Assembly: GCF_013407955.1 (NCBI RefSeq)
Contig: NZ_JACCBU010000001.1
Location: 1,364,001-1,428,000 of the forward strand
Reading direction: 5' to 3'
DNA from: Microlunatus parietis
GTDB taxonomy: Bacteria; Actinomycetota; Actinomycetes; Propionibacteriales; Propionibacteriaceae
DNA length: 64,000 bases
Within the stretch, counting starts at the first letter, position 1. Each line of letters opens with the position of its first letter. Both the position numbers and the translations under genes were made by a program. The notes under the pieces are model-generated. The model had not been told where the DNA came from. It did no database searches and saw only the letters and a program-made list of their open reading frames with translations. Shown one piece after another: positions 25,644-34,870 of this stretch.

Positions 25644-27292
25644 AGGACCAGGGTGAGCAGGCTGATCGAGTGTGCCGGCAGGCTGATCCGGCCGTCCTCC
25701 AGGGTGACCTGGCGCGGCTCGGTCAGCACGACCCGGTCCGGGTCGCCGATCGTGTTGATCGCGAACAGGTCCGACCCGGCCGCGCCGATGGTCCGCAGTT
25801 CGGCGGAGCCGGGCACGGCGGAGACCAGTCCGTCGACGGACAGCTGGGCGGTGACGTCGGTGTCCGCGGAACGGTTGATCATCGCGACAGTGAGCCGGCC
25901 GTCCTCGGTGAGCGCGGACGACACGTCCAGATCCGGGACCGCACGCGGCAGGGTCCAGAACCGCCCGTCCGGCCGGCGATGAGCATCGGTCAGCCGGGTG
26001 TCGGCCCAGGTCGCGGCGCAGCGGGCCCGGCTCCGGGTCGGCCGGCCGCCGAAGTGGTTCTGGTAGAGGTCCCACACGTGATAGGTCGCCGTCCGCACCG
26101 ACCCGTGCGGCCGGACGTTGATCAGCCCGTTGGCGTTGATCAGGTTCACCGTGTTGGCCATCGTCACCGGGACCGGCAGCTGCGCGGCCCGGTGCAGGGC
26201 GTGGAACACACCGGCGTAGAAGAGCGCGTCGGCCAGCGTGCGCGGGCTGGTCCGGTTGACCCGGGTCGGGGTCTCCTCGGTCTGTTCGGGCAGGTCCCGC
26301 GGCGCCGTGCCGCCGTCGTCGCCGGGCAGCGGCTCGGGCCAGCTGCGGGGCTCGACGTGCCGCATGTTCCATTCGTCCATGGAGATCGCCAGCGGCCGCT
26401 CGATCCGGTGCCGGGCCGCGATCCCGTGGACGTGCTGGGAGAACTCGACGATGGCCTGCTCGAAGAACAGGGCCTGACCGACGACGGCCGCGAACTCGTC
26501 CGGGCTCGGGTCGATCAGGTGCCGGCTGGCGCCGTACAGATGGAGCGAGAAGTAGTCGGCCAGCTGGCCCAGGCCCGCCACCACCGGCTCGAGCCAGGAC
26601 TCCCGCTCCTGCCCGACCGCGATGAAGCTGAGGCCGGGATCGACGGTCCGCATGAACCGGGCGTGCTCCTGCGCGTCCTCGACGTAGCGCTGCGGACTGC
26701 GGTGACCCATCTGCCACCGGCCGTAGACCTCGTTGCCGAGCCCCCAGAGCCGCACCCGGTACGGATCCGGATGCCCGTCCGCCGCACGCAGCCGGGTCAG
26801 CTCGGTGTCGCCGGCGTGGTTGGTGTATTCGACCCAGCGGACCGCGTCGTCGACGCTGCGACAGGAGTGTGCGAGGTACGGTTCGGCACCGACTGCCTCG
26901 GACCAGGCCAGGAACTCCGGCGTACCGAACCGGTTCGACTCCTCCGACCCCCAGGCCAGCTCGAGCCGGCGCGGCCGCTCGTCCCGCGGGCCGACGCCGT
27001 CGCGCCACCAGTACGCCGAGGTGAAGTTGCCGCCGGGCCAGCGCAGCACCGGGACACCGAGCTGCCGGCACGCCTCCAGGACGTCGGCCCGGCAGCCCTG
27101 CAGCGGACCCGGTTCCTTGATCGACAACTCGGAGCCCTCGTCGAAGACGCCGCCCTCGATGTTGCCGTAGAAGGCCTGCTCGAGGAAGTGGCCGTAGATC
27201 TGCTGATCGATCGCCTGGTCCAGTGGCCGGGTCCCGATGTCGATGGATGCCGTGTCGATGGTCGCCGTGTCGATGGTCGCGGTGTTGATCAT
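25640..27292 (-). CDS. GH51 alpha-L-arabinofuranosidase
   Basis: This 550-residue glycosidase has both GH51 catalytic glutamates: the acid/base in WGLGNEVYG (E188) and the nucleophile in SMDEWN (E307). The N-terminal GHFLEQAFYGNIEGGVFDEG is also typical. It removes terminal arabinofuranosyl residues. No signal peptide is seen, so it acts on imported oligosaccharides. The first 18 residues come from a 15-bp tandem repeat (about three copies of T-I-D-T-A), so the true start may be variable or lie after the repeat. It overlaps the downstream sulfatase start. Confidence 0.93.
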   Translation of the reverse strand: MINTATIDTATIDTASIDIGTRPLDQAIDQQIYGHFLEQAFYGNIEGGVFDEGSELSIKEPGPLQGCRADVLEACRQLGVPVLRWPGGNFTSAYWWRDGVGPRDERPRRLELAWGSEESNRFGTPEFLAWSEAVGAEPYLAHSCRSVDDAVRWVEYTNHAGDTELTRLRAADGHPDPYRVRLWGLGNEVYGRWQMGHRSPQRYVEDAQEHARFMRTVDPGLSFIAVGQERESWLEPVVAGLGQLADYFSLHLYGASRHLIDPSPDEFAAVVGQALFFEQAIVEFSQHVHGIAARHRIERPLAISMDEWNMRHVEPRSWPEPLPGDDGGTAPRDLPEQTEETPTRVNRTSPRTLADALFYAGVFHALHRAAQLPVPVTMANTVNLINANGLINVRPHGSVRTATYHVWDLYQNHFGGRPTRSRARCAATWADTRLTDAHRRPDGRFWTLPRAVPDLDVSSALTEDGRLTVAMINRSADTDVTAQLSVDGLVSAVPGSAELRTIGAAGSDLFAINTIGDPDRVVLTEPRQVTLEDGRISLPAHSISLLTLVL

Positions 27293-27310
27293 GCCTCCTG
27301 GGGTTGACGG

Positions 27311-27330
27311 CCCTTCGCCAGGCTCAGGGC
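27311..27330. repeat. Copy of dispersed repeat CCCTTCGCCAGGCTCAGGGC
   Basis: One copy (one base from the CCTTCGACAGGCTCAGGG form) lies in the gap between the GH51 start and the stop of the upstream permease gene. Confidence 0.7.
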
Positions 27331-27340
27331 ACGGAAGGGT

Positions 27341-28222
27341 TCATTGCTTGACGGCGCCGGCGACGCTCTCGACGAACTGCCGCTGCAGCGCGACGAAGAC
27401 GGCGATCACCGGGGTGAGCGAGATGACGGCACCGGCGGCGAGGCCGGGATAGTCCGTACCGTACTCGCCGACGAACGCGGTCATGCCGACCGCGAGCGTG
27501 CGCAGGTCGGGCTGGCTCAGGGTGAACACCAGCGGCAGCAGGTACGCGTTCCAGGCGCTCAGGAACTGCAGGATGATCACCGTCGCGGTGACCGGCCAGG
27601 CCAGCGGCAGGAACACCCGGAAGAAGATCGTCAGCGGCCCGGCGCCGTCGATCCGGGCGCACTCCTCGAGTTCGTTGGGCAGGCTGCGGAAGTAGCCGGC
27701 GTAGAGCAGCGTCGCCGCGACGTGCCCGCCGGCACCGAGACCGAAGATCACGCCGAGGTGGGTGTTCAGCAGGCCGAGCTGGTCGGTCAACTGGGTCACC
27801 GGGATGATCGTGTAGCCCTCGGGCAGGAAGAACGTGATCAGGAAGATCGCGATCAGTGCCTTTTTGCCGGGGAAGTCGCAGCGGCCGAGGACGTAGCCGG
27901 CCAGGGCGCTCCTGATCACGATCAGCAGCACGGTGCCGACGGTGATGATCACCGTGTTGATCATGTAGTCGGCGAACCCGACCACGGACCAGGCGCGGGC
28001 GTAGTTCTCCCACATCGGCTGGTCCGGCAGCAGCGAGAGCCCCTTGCCGAAGATCTCCGGTTGCTGCTTCAGCGACGCCGACACGAGCCAGATGAACGGA
28101 TAGATCCAGATCGCGCAGAAGATCATCAGCCCGGCGCCGATCAGCCCCTTCCCCTTCGACAGACGCAGCCCCTTCGACAGCCGCGGGCCCTTCGACAGGC
28201 TCAGGGACCGATTGCGGCTCAT
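27341..28222 (-). CDS. Carbohydrate ABC transporter permease (MalG-type), cluster 2
   Basis: This 293-residue permease has six helices and an EAA loop (NELEECARIDGAGPL). Its first 25 residues are unusual: three tandem S-K-G units (LSLSKG, RLSKG, RLSKG) encoded by three adjacent copies of the dispersed 18-bp repeat. The membrane domain begins only after them. The ATG overlaps the stop of the partner permease (ATGA, 28219-28222). It is part of a binding protein-permease-permease-GH51-sulfatase operon with no ATPase gene. Confidence 0.92.
   Translation of the reverse strand: MSRNRSLSLSKGPRLSKGLRLSKGKGLIGAGLMIFCAIWIYPFIWLVSASLKQQPEIFGKGLSLLPDQPMWENYARAWSVVGFADYMINTVIITVGTVLLIVIRSALAGYVLGRCDFPGKKALIAIFLITFFLPEGYTIIPVTQLTDQLGLLNTHLGVIFGLGAGGHVAATLLYAGYFRSLPNELEECARIDGAGPLTIFFRVFLPLAWPVTATVIILQFLSAWNAYLLPLVFTLSQPDLRTLAVGMTAFVGEYGTDYPGLAAGAVISLTPVIAVFVALQRQFVESVAGAVKQ
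28151..28207. repeat. Three tandem dispersed-repeat copies inside a CDS
   Basis: Copies begin at 28151, 28169 and 28187 and share CCCTTCGACAG. Their spacing is 18 bp, so they stay in frame and give a repeated L-S-K-G N-terminus to the permease. Confidence 0.85.
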
Positions 28223-29196
28223 GGCTGCCTCCGTCGGACGGCGCGGATCCCGGCGGCCTGGGCGACGGCCAGGATCACGGTCAGCAGACCGAACAGGACC
28301 GCGGCGGCGGAGGCATACCCGAGTTGCGGCACCGTCGCCTCGTAGGCCGTCCGGTAGATGAACAGCTCGATCACCTCCGAGGAGTACGCCGGGCCGCCGC
28401 CGGTCAGCGTGGTGACCAGGTCGAACACGTTCAGCGCGCCGATGATGTCGATCAAGGTGATGATCACCAGGAACGGCCGCAGCAGCGGCAGCGTGATGTG
28501 CCAGAACTCGCGCACCGGACCGGCCCGGTCGACCCGGGCCGCCTCGCCCAGCTCAGGCGGAATCGTCTGCAGCGCGGCCAGCCAGTAGATCATGGTGATG
28601 CCGAGCCACTTCCAGACCCAGACCATGACCACGGTGACCAGTGAGGTCTCGGAGTTGGCGGCGAAGTTCACCGGCGACTCCAACAGGGCCAGCTGGACCA
28701 GGGCCAGGTTCACCGGCCCGCCCGCATCCAGGATCAGGGTGAACACCACGCCGATGATCGCGCCGGTGGTGACCACGGGCAGGAAGATCAACGTCCGGAA
28801 GAAGCCGCGGAACGGGGTGCGCCGGCTGTTCAGCACCAGGGCCAGCAGCAGCGCCCCGCCGACCCGCAGCGGCACGCCGATGATCATGAAGACCAGCGAG
28901 TTCCGGAACGCGCTCCAGAACAGGTCGTCGGCCAGCAGCCGCTCGAAGTTGCCGAGTCCGATGAAGGTGCCGCGCAGGGCGAAGCCGGGCCAGTCGAGGA
29001 AGGCGTACCACCAACTGGCGACCAGCGGATAGACGGTGTAGGCGCCGTAGCCGAGCGCGGTCGGCAACAGGAAGAGGTAGATCCACCAGCTCCGCCGCAG
29101 CCTGGTCAGGAACGAGGGCCGGCCGCCACGTCCGCGGACCGGCGCGGCGGCCGGGCCGGCGTCGGAGAGCCGCGGCGTCGTCGTACCGACCGTCAC
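28219..29196 (-). CDS. Carbohydrate ABC transporter permease (MalF-type), cluster 2
   Basis: This 325-residue permease has six helices and an EAA loop (ELGEAARVDRAGPVREF). GTG 29194-29196 was chosen because it overlaps the binding-protein stop (GTGA) and AGAGGA lies upstream; a TTG 14 codons earlier is open but less likely. A Gly/Arg/Pro-rich cytoplasmic leader precedes the first helix. It pairs with the MalG-type protein downstream. Confidence 0.92.
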   Translation of the reverse strand: MTVGTTTPRLSDAGPAAAPVRGRGGRPSFLTRLRRSWWIYLFLLPTALGYGAYTVYPLVASWWYAFLDWPGFALRGTFIGLGNFERLLADDLFWSAFRNSLVFMIIGVPLRVGGALLLALVLNSRRTPFRGFFRTLIFLPVVTTGAIIGVVFTLILDAGGPVNLALVQLALLESPVNFAANSETSLVTVVMVWVWKWLGITMIYWLAALQTIPPELGEAARVDRAGPVREFWHITLPLLRPFLVIITLIDIIGALNVFDLVTTLTGGGPAYSSEVIELFIYRTAYEATVPQLGYASAAAVLFGLLTVILAVAQAAGIRAVRRRQP

Positions 29197-30683
29197 TGCC
29201 GGAAGTCCTCTCCCGGCGTCCAGTCGCTGAACACCCAATCCTCGAGGCTGACCTGGGCCCCCTTGCCGGCGGCGGCCTTGACGGCCCGCTCCCGTTCCTT
29301 CGTCATCGAGTCCTGCAGGGTCTTCAGCGCGCCGGCGTAGTCCTTGGTCGCCCCGGTGAGCACCGCCTGGGCGATCGCGCCGAGGTCCGGATCGACCGGC
29401 CGCATCTCCACCAGAGCTTGGGAAACAGCCGCGTTGCGCACCTGGGGCTGCGGCGCGAACCTCACGACCTCGGCCATGTTCGCGATGTTGGCGCGGTAGG
29501 CGGGATGGACATCGGCCTCGGCCACGAGTTGATCAAGGATCGGCGGCTGGTCCATCGCACCGGCCAACTTCTTCATGAACTCCTCGTCGAGCATGGAGAA
29601 CATCACCTCGGCGGCGAGCTTGGGCAGCTCGGCCTGTGCCGACACCCAGAACGTGCCGCCGGGCGGCGCGCTGTAGATCGTCGCCGGATTGCCTTCCGGG
29701 GTGGGGATCCGCCAGACGCCGATCCCCCGGTCGACCGCTTCCGGCTCCTGCACCTTCAGCCCGCCGATGTACCACGGGCCCCAGGCGAAGACCGCTGCCT
29801 CACCGGCCGCCCACCGGGACCGCGCGTCCCGCGGGCTCATCGACGGCGACGCCGGATGGATCAGCTGGTCGCGCTGCAACGACAGCAGGAACTCGAAGGC
29901 GTCCAGGTACGGCTGGCTGGCGTAGGCGTACTCGCCGGTCCGGGGATCGATCGCCCCGACCCCTCCGGCGGACATCGCGAAGCGCTCGATCTGCCCGCCC
30001 AGATAGCCGGGTTCCTTGCCGGGCAGGACCAACGGATGCACGTTGTCGGAGAGACCTTCCCGCAACGTACGCAGGGTGGCCCGGTACTCGTCCCAGCTCG
30101 GCGGCGGCTGCTCGGGATCGACGTCGGCCTCGGCCAGCGCCGCGGTGTTCAGCCACGGCGAGCTGTCGTGCCAGCGGGCGCTGAACACCGGGAACGAATA
30201 GACCTTGCCATCGACGCGGTGGATGCCGTCCAGCAACTGGTCCGCGATCGGCGAACCCTCCAGATCGACGAAGTCGCCGATCGGCTGGAACCAGCCGGCT
30301 CCGACCAGCGCGGCCGGGCTGCCGTCCAGCCCGGCCAGCGAGTGCACGTCCGGCGACTGCTTGCTCCGCCGGGCCAGCTGCAGCGCCTGGCCGAGCGCGG
30401 GCGCGTCCATCTCCCGGTGGGCGACCGTCACGCCAGGATGCGCCTGGGCGTACGGCTCGAAGAGTTCCTTGGTGAACAGCGAGGTGAGCGGCCGGAAGTG
30501 GTCCCACCACTGGACCGCGCCGGTGCTGGCGCCGCCGCCAGGTGCGGGCGACTGGGCCGGCTCCCCGCTGCCGGTGCAGCCGGCCAGGACGGACCCGGCC
30601 ACGGTCGCCCCGGCCAGACCGGCCGCGGTGCCGAGCAACCGCCTGCGACTGACCCTCGGAAGGCTGCCTGGAACCTGGCTCAT
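29193..30683 (-). CDS. Extracellular sugar-binding lipoprotein, cluster 2
   Basis: This 496-residue family 1 binding protein has twin arginines (SRRRLLG) and lipobox VLAGC with Cys at 36, so Tat export and lipid anchoring are likely. It is the first gene of operon 2. ATG 30681-30683 follows AAGGGGGT. With GH51 and sulfatases around it, the ligand may be a sulfated, arabinose-containing oligosaccharide (inference from neighbours only). Confidence 0.9.
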   Translation of the reverse strand: MSQVPGSLPRVSRRRLLGTAAGLAGATVAGSVLAGCTGSGEPAQSPAPGGGASTGAVQWWDHFRPLTSLFTKELFEPYAQAHPGVTVAHREMDAPALGQALQLARRSKQSPDVHSLAGLDGSPAALVGAGWFQPIGDFVDLEGSPIADQLLDGIHRVDGKVYSFPVFSARWHDSSPWLNTAALAEADVDPEQPPPSWDEYRATLRTLREGLSDNVHPLVLPGKEPGYLGGQIERFAMSAGGVGAIDPRTGEYAYASQPYLDAFEFLLSLQRDQLIHPASPSMSPRDARSRWAAGEAAVFAWGPWYIGGLKVQEPEAVDRGIGVWRIPTPEGNPATIYSAPPGGTFWVSAQAELPKLAAEVMFSMLDEEFMKKLAGAMDQPPILDQLVAEADVHPAYRANIANMAEVVRFAPQPQVRNAAVSQALVEMRPVDPDLGAIAQAVLTGATKDYAGALKTLQDSMTKERERAVKAAAGKGAQVSLEDWVFSDWTPGEDFRQ

Positions 30684-30746
30684 CGGGGGACCCCCTTGTT
30701 CATGCCGACGCCGATTCCCTCGACGGTAGGCCGGTTCTCGACTATC

Positions 30747-30763
30747 TGTCAATGACCTTGACA
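30747..30763. promoter_or_regulatory. Operator-like dyad TGTCAA-N5-TTGACA
   Basis: A perfect 6-bp inverted repeat (30747-30752 and 30758-30763) lies in the 125-bp gap between the binding-protein gene and the ROK gene. Each arm reads TTGACA on one strand, so it can be both a -35 element and a repressor site for the two divergent promoters. Confidence 0.5.
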
Positions 30764-30808
30764 TAACTTTCACCGAATTAAGATCACCGGATTGCCGGAA
30801 ATGTTCGA

Positions 30809-32116
30809 GTGGCTTACAGTTGGCCCGTGCGCAACCACGACGGCGGGCATCCGATGCGCCGCGATCACGAGGAACGGGTGATCGCCGCCCTCCGCGACCT
30901 CGGGCCGTTGAGTCGGGCGGAGCTCGCGCAGCGGGTGGGGATCTCGCGCACGACGATGTCCGACATCACCAACCATCTGCTGAACCGGGCGATGATCGTG
31001 ACGTACGAGCCGTCGGCCGAATCCGAATCGGACGGCCCTGCGCCAGGCTCGGGGCCGAGCCGGCGCGGCCGGCCGGCGTCGCGGCTGGCGCTCAACCCGC
31101 GGGCCGGGCAACTTCTCGGGATCGACTTCGGGCACCGCCGGGTCCATGTCGTCGTCGTCGATGCCGCGCACCGGATGGTGGCCTCGGAGATCCGGCGCTA
31201 CCCGAGCGATTCGGACTGGCCGACCCGGGTGGCCGAGGTGCTCGAGCTGCTGCGCCAGCTCGGCCGGCGCGCGGACGTGGAGTTGTCCGGGCTGTCGGGG
31301 ATCGGGGTCGGGTTCCCGGGGCCGTTCTCGCCCCGGATGCCCACCTTCGACTCGGATGATCATCCCGAGACCACGCCGAGCGAGTTCGTCCGGAACCGGC
31401 TGCGTGATCACTACCCGGTGCCGATCATGATCGACAACAACACCCGGTTGGCCGGCCTGGCCGAGGCGGTCTGGGGCGGCGCCGAGACCGACCACCTGGT
31501 CTATGTCCGGCTGTCCGACGGGATCGGCGGTGGGCTGGTGATCGGCGGCCGGCTGGTCACCGGTGCCGACGGGTTCGCCGGCGAGTTGGGCCACGTCTCG
31601 GTCCGGCTGGACGGTCCGGACTGCCGCTGCGGCAAGCGCGGCTGCCTGGAGACCATCGCCTCGGTCCCCGCGATCCTGGCCCGGTGCCAGGAACTCGGCG
31701 CCCGGGTCACCTCCCTGAGCGAGCTACGGACCGCCGTCGAGCGGGCCGACCCGTTGGTCGACCGGGTGCTCCGGGACGCCGGCGATGCCCTGGGCCGGGT
31801 GCTCGGCACGATGGCGGTCACCCTGAATCCGTCCGAGATCGTCGTCGGCGGCGAGATCGTCCAGCACGCGCCGCAACTGCTGAGCCAGGCCCAGATCATG
31901 ATCAACTGGGAACTGCAGTCGATGGCGGGCTCCGAACTGCGCCTGCGGCCGGCGTCGCTCGGGGACGAGGACGGCGCGCTGGGTGCGGTCGCCGCGCTGC
32001 TGCACACCTCTCCGCTGCTCGCCAACTATCCGGTGCCCGGTACGCCATCGGACGATGATCATCGACAAGCAGAGGACCGGACCGCCCTTCGACAAGCTCA
32101 GGACAGGCTCTCGTGA
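30809..32116 (+). CDS. ROK-family transcriptional regulator, cluster 2
   Basis: This protein of about 435 residues has a winged helix (LSRAELAQRVGISRTTMSDI) and a ROK domain with the zinc cluster C-R-C-G-x-x-G-C-L-E. The catalytic Asp position reads IDNNTRLAGL, so kinase activity is unlikely. The start could be GTG 30809, GTG 30827 or ATG 30854. Its last residues (TALRQAQDRLS) are encoded by a dispersed-repeat copy, and its TGA overlaps the GTG of the next sulfatase gene. It is probably the repressor of the divergent operon. Confidence 0.88.
   Translation: MAYSWPVRNHDGGHPMRRDHEERVIAALRDLGPLSRAELAQRVGISRTTMSDITNHLLNRAMIVTYEPSAESESDGPAPGSGPSRRGRPASRLALNPRAGQLLGIDFGHRRVHVVVVDAAHRMVASEIRRYPSDSDWPTRVAEVLELLRQLGRRADVELSGLSGIGVGFPGPFSPRMPTFDSDDHPETTPSEFVRNRLRDHYPVPIMIDNNTRLAGLAEAVWGGAETDHLVYVRLSDGIGGGLVIGGRLVTGADGFAGELGHVSVRLDGPDCRCGKRGCLETIASVPAILARCQELGARVTSLSELRTAVERADPLVDRVLRDAGDALGRVLGTMAVTLNPSEIVVGGEIVQHAPQLLSQAQIMINWELQSMAGSELRLRPASLGDEDGALGAVAALLHTSPLLANYPVPGTPSDDDHRQAEDRTALRQAQDRLS
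32085..32110. repeat. Dispersed-repeat copy in the 3' end of the ROK gene
   Basis: CCCTTCGACAAGCTCAGGAC is followed by a partial second copy (CAGGCTC). It supplies the last residues of the ROK protein and ends at the stop/start overlap with the sulfatase gene. Confidence 0.75.
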
Positions 32117-33585
32117 CCTCCAACGTGCTCTTCCTGATGACCGACCAGCACCGGGTGGACACCCTCGGCTGTTACGGCAACGCCGCGGTCGCCACGCCGA
32201 ACCTGGACCGGCTCGCGGCGGGCGGGACCCGGTTCGACCACTGGTACACCCCGACCGCGATCTGCACGCCGGCGCGAGCCAGCCTGCTCACCGGCCAGGC
32301 GCCATTCCGGCACCGGCTGCTGGCCAACGCCGAACGCAACGTCGGCTACCTGGAGGATCTGCCGCCGGACAGCTTCAGCTTCTCCGCCGCCCTCCGCGAG
32401 CGCGGCTACAACTGCGGCCTGATCGGGAAGTGGCACACCGGAACCCACCGCACCGCGGCCGATTTCGGCCTCGACGGCCCCGACCTGCCCGGCTGGCACA
32501 ACCCCGTTGATCATCCCGACTATCAGGCCTACCTGGCCGAGCACGGCTACCCCGAGCACAAGATCACCGACGAGATGCGCGGCACGATGCCGAACGGTCG
32601 GCCGGGCAACCTGCTGGCCGCGCGGCTGCAGCAGCCGGTCGAGGCCACCTTCGAGGCGTACCTGGCGACCCGGGCGGTCGAACTGCTGGAGCGGTACGCC
32701 GACGACGGCAAGCCGTTCTACCTGGCGTTGAACTTCTTCGGGCCGCACCTGCCGTACGTGCTGCCGGACGAGTACTTCGATCTCTATGACGCGGAAGCGA
32801 TCGAGCTGCCGGCTTCGGCGGCCGAGACGTTCGAGGGGAAGCCGCCGGTGCAGCGCAACTACAGCGCGCACTGGGCGTTCGACACCATGACGGCCGAGGA
32901 CAGCCGGAAGCTGATCGCCGCCTACTGGGGCTATGTGACCATGATCGACGAGCAGCTCGGCCGGGTGCTGGACGCGCTGGACCGGCTCGGGCTCGATCAG
33001 GAGACCGCCGTCTTCTTCACCGCTGATCATGGTGAGTTCACCGGCGCGCACCGGCTGCACGACAAGGGGCCGGCGATGTATGAGGACATCTACCGGACGC
33101 CGGGACTGGTCAGGGTCCCGGGCGCGCCGGCCGGTCAGGTCCGCGACGAGTTCGTCAGCCTGACCGACTGCACCGCGACGATCCTCGAGCTGGCCGGCTG
33201 CGACCCGGCACCGGCGGTCGACTCGCGAAGCCTGCTGCCGCTGGTCCGCGGCGAGTCCCCGGCCTGGGACGACCACGTCGTGTGTGAGTTCCACGGTCAC
33301 CATTTCCCTTATCCGCAACGGATGCTGCGCACCGACCGGTACAAGTTGGTGATCAATCCGGACTCCGTGAACGAGCTGTACGACCTCGCCGCGGACCCGG
33401 ACGAGCTGCGCAACGCCTACGACGACCCCGCCCTCGCGACCATCCGGGACGAGCTGACCGCGCGGCTGTACCGGCTGCTCCGGGATCGCGGCGACAACTT
33501 CCACCACTGGATGACCTCGATGTATCCGATCGGCGACGACGTCCGGGAGAACCCGTCGGCGAGCCGGATGGAGACGACGCCGTAG
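32113..33585 (+). CDS. Type I sulfatase, cytoplasmic, rightward arm of cluster 2
   Basis: This 490-residue sulfatase has the formylglycine motif C-T-P-A-R with Cys at 51, metal ligands in LMTDQH (9-12) and FTADHGEFTGAH. No signal peptide. GTG 32113 overlaps the ROK stop (GTGA), so regulator and enzyme are co-translated. It differs from the other three sulfatases in length and C-terminus and probably has another position specificity. Confidence 0.9.
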   Translation: MTSNVLFLMTDQHRVDTLGCYGNAAVATPNLDRLAAGGTRFDHWYTPTAICTPARASLLTGQAPFRHRLLANAERNVGYLEDLPPDSFSFSAALRERGYNCGLIGKWHTGTHRTAADFGLDGPDLPGWHNPVDHPDYQAYLAEHGYPEHKITDEMRGTMPNGRPGNLLAARLQQPVEATFEAYLATRAVELLERYADDGKPFYLALNFFGPHLPYVLPDEYFDLYDAEAIELPASAAETFEGKPPVQRNYSAHWAFDTMTAEDSRKLIAAYWGYVTMIDEQLGRVLDALDRLGLDQETAVFFTADHGEFTGAHRLHDKGPAMYEDIYRTPGLVRVPGAPAGQVRDEFVSLTDCTATILELAGCDPAPAVDSRSLLPLVRGESPAWDDHVVCEFHGHHFPYPQRMLRTDRYKLVINPDSVNELYDLAADPDELRNAYDDPALATIRDELTARLYRLLRDRGDNFHHWMTSMYPIGDDVRENPSASRMETTP

Positions 33586-33630
33586 CCGCACCACTTCCAT
33601 GATCGTGAAGCGAGCAAAGGAGCCATCTTC

Positions 33631-34809
33631 ATGCCCACCCCACGAACCCTGACGATCCTCACCGCGGTCGCACTGGCCCTGGCCTCGAGCCTGGGCTCCG
33701 GCCCGGCCGCGGCTGCCGGGCCGGATGATCACCGAGCCGCCGCCCGCGATCCGCAGGGAGCACTCGGCGCGAACTTCAACGAACGACTGGCCCTGTTGAA
33801 CTTCGACGAACTGGAGCTCGGCCGCACCCAGTGGGTGCGCGGCTTCTACGCGATGCCCTGGGCCGATGATCAGCCGCCGGCCGACGACCCCGGGATCCGC
33901 AACCTGCTGGCGGCCCGCGATCGCGGCTACGGGACCGTACTCTCCTTGAAGTTCCCGTTCGGCAACCAGGCCTTCCCACGTCCCGGCACCCCCGAGATGG
34001 CCAGGGAGAAGGCCCGGGTGGCCAAGCTGCTCGACACGATGATGGGCCGGGTCGACATCATGATCATCGGCAACGAGCCGTTCATCGAGAGCCGGCCGGA
34101 GGACCGCAACGAGACGCTGAACGCGTTCTACGAGGAGATCGCCCGGCAGGTGATCAACTACCGGCGCAACGAGTGTGGGCCGGACTGTCCGACCCAGCTC
34201 TACTACGGCGCGCTGAACAACCTGCAGAAGCCCGAGCAGCAGACGCCGGCCACCGACCGCTGGGTACGGTTCGCGGCGAGCCAGCCGGACCTGCTCGGCG
34301 TCGACATCCACCCGCACATCCCGCGGATCGAGGACTCCCGCCCGTTCGTCGACTACGTGCTGGCCCGGCTCCGGCCCGACCAGCGGTTCCTCGCCACCGA
34401 GTTCTCGCTGGTGCACCACTGGAAGGCGCATCTGAACGACGACGCCCCGGCGGACTTCCTGCAGCGGCACGGAATGCCGGCCGGGCTGAAGGTCTGGCAG
34501 GTGATCGGACTCGCGATCGAGGACCCGTTCCCGCAGGCGAAGTGGAACGACTTCCTCTCCTCCAGCCCGTGGTACGAGACCAGGAAGAACTACATCTGCA
34601 ACCAGCTGGCGATCTTCCGCGACACCGGCCGGTTCGCGCTCGGCACCTACGGCTACAAGCAGGGACCGGAGATGGCCGAGAACTGGGGACCGGACAAGGC
34701 GCCGTGGCTGCTCAACAGCGTGTTCGCCCCGGAGACCGTACGCACCTGCGAGGACGGCACCACCGGCCGCGGCTACGCCTGGATCGGCAACTTCCACCGT
34801 TGCGGCTGA
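33631..34809 (+). CDS. Secreted glycoside-hydrolase-like protein (TIM-barrel type, family unassigned)
   Basis: This 392-residue protein begins with a signal peptide (hydrophobic LTILTAVALALASS, cleavage after PAAAA near 29). I cannot name its family. Two segments look like clan GH-A catalytic sites: I-I-G-N-E-P with E149 as acid/base candidate and L-A-T-E-F-S with E257 as nucleophile candidate, about 108 residues apart. Four later Cys residues could form disulfides. It lies 45 nt after the sulfatase gene in the same direction. Extracellular cleavage of the glycan taken up by cluster 2 is the best guess. Confidence 0.6.
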   Translation: MPTPRTLTILTAVALALASSLGSGPAAAAGPDDHRAAARDPQGALGANFNERLALLNFDELELGRTQWVRGFYAMPWADDQPPADDPGIRNLLAARDRGYGTVLSLKFPFGNQAFPRPGTPEMAREKARVAKLLDTMMGRVDIMIIGNEPFIESRPEDRNETLNAFYEEIARQVINYRRNECGPDCPTQLYYGALNNLQKPEQQTPATDRWVRFAASQPDLLGVDIHPHIPRIEDSRPFVDYVLARLRPDQRFLATEFSLVHHWKAHLNDDAPADFLQRHGMPAGLKVWQVIGLAIEDPFPQAKWNDFLSSSPWYETRKNYICNQLAIFRDTGRFALGTYGYKQGPEMAENWGPDKAPWLLNSVFAPETVRTCEDGTTGRGYAWIGNFHRCG

Positions 34810-34870
34810 CCCGGGGCGGTTCCGGCGGTACGGTGCATCCGAACGCACCGCATCCGTCCTGGGAGGATCC

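Noticed and set aside
25640..27071. Sulfatase fused to an upstream 480-residue extension
   Set aside because: The extension is a frame-shifted reading of the GH51 gene; the ATG at 25643 overlaps the GH51 stop as in the rest of the operon.
24189..27307. Long plus-strand frames opposite the sulfatase and GH51 genes
   Set aside because: Arg/Pro/His-rich shadows caused by high GC; the minus strand has complete catalytic motifs.
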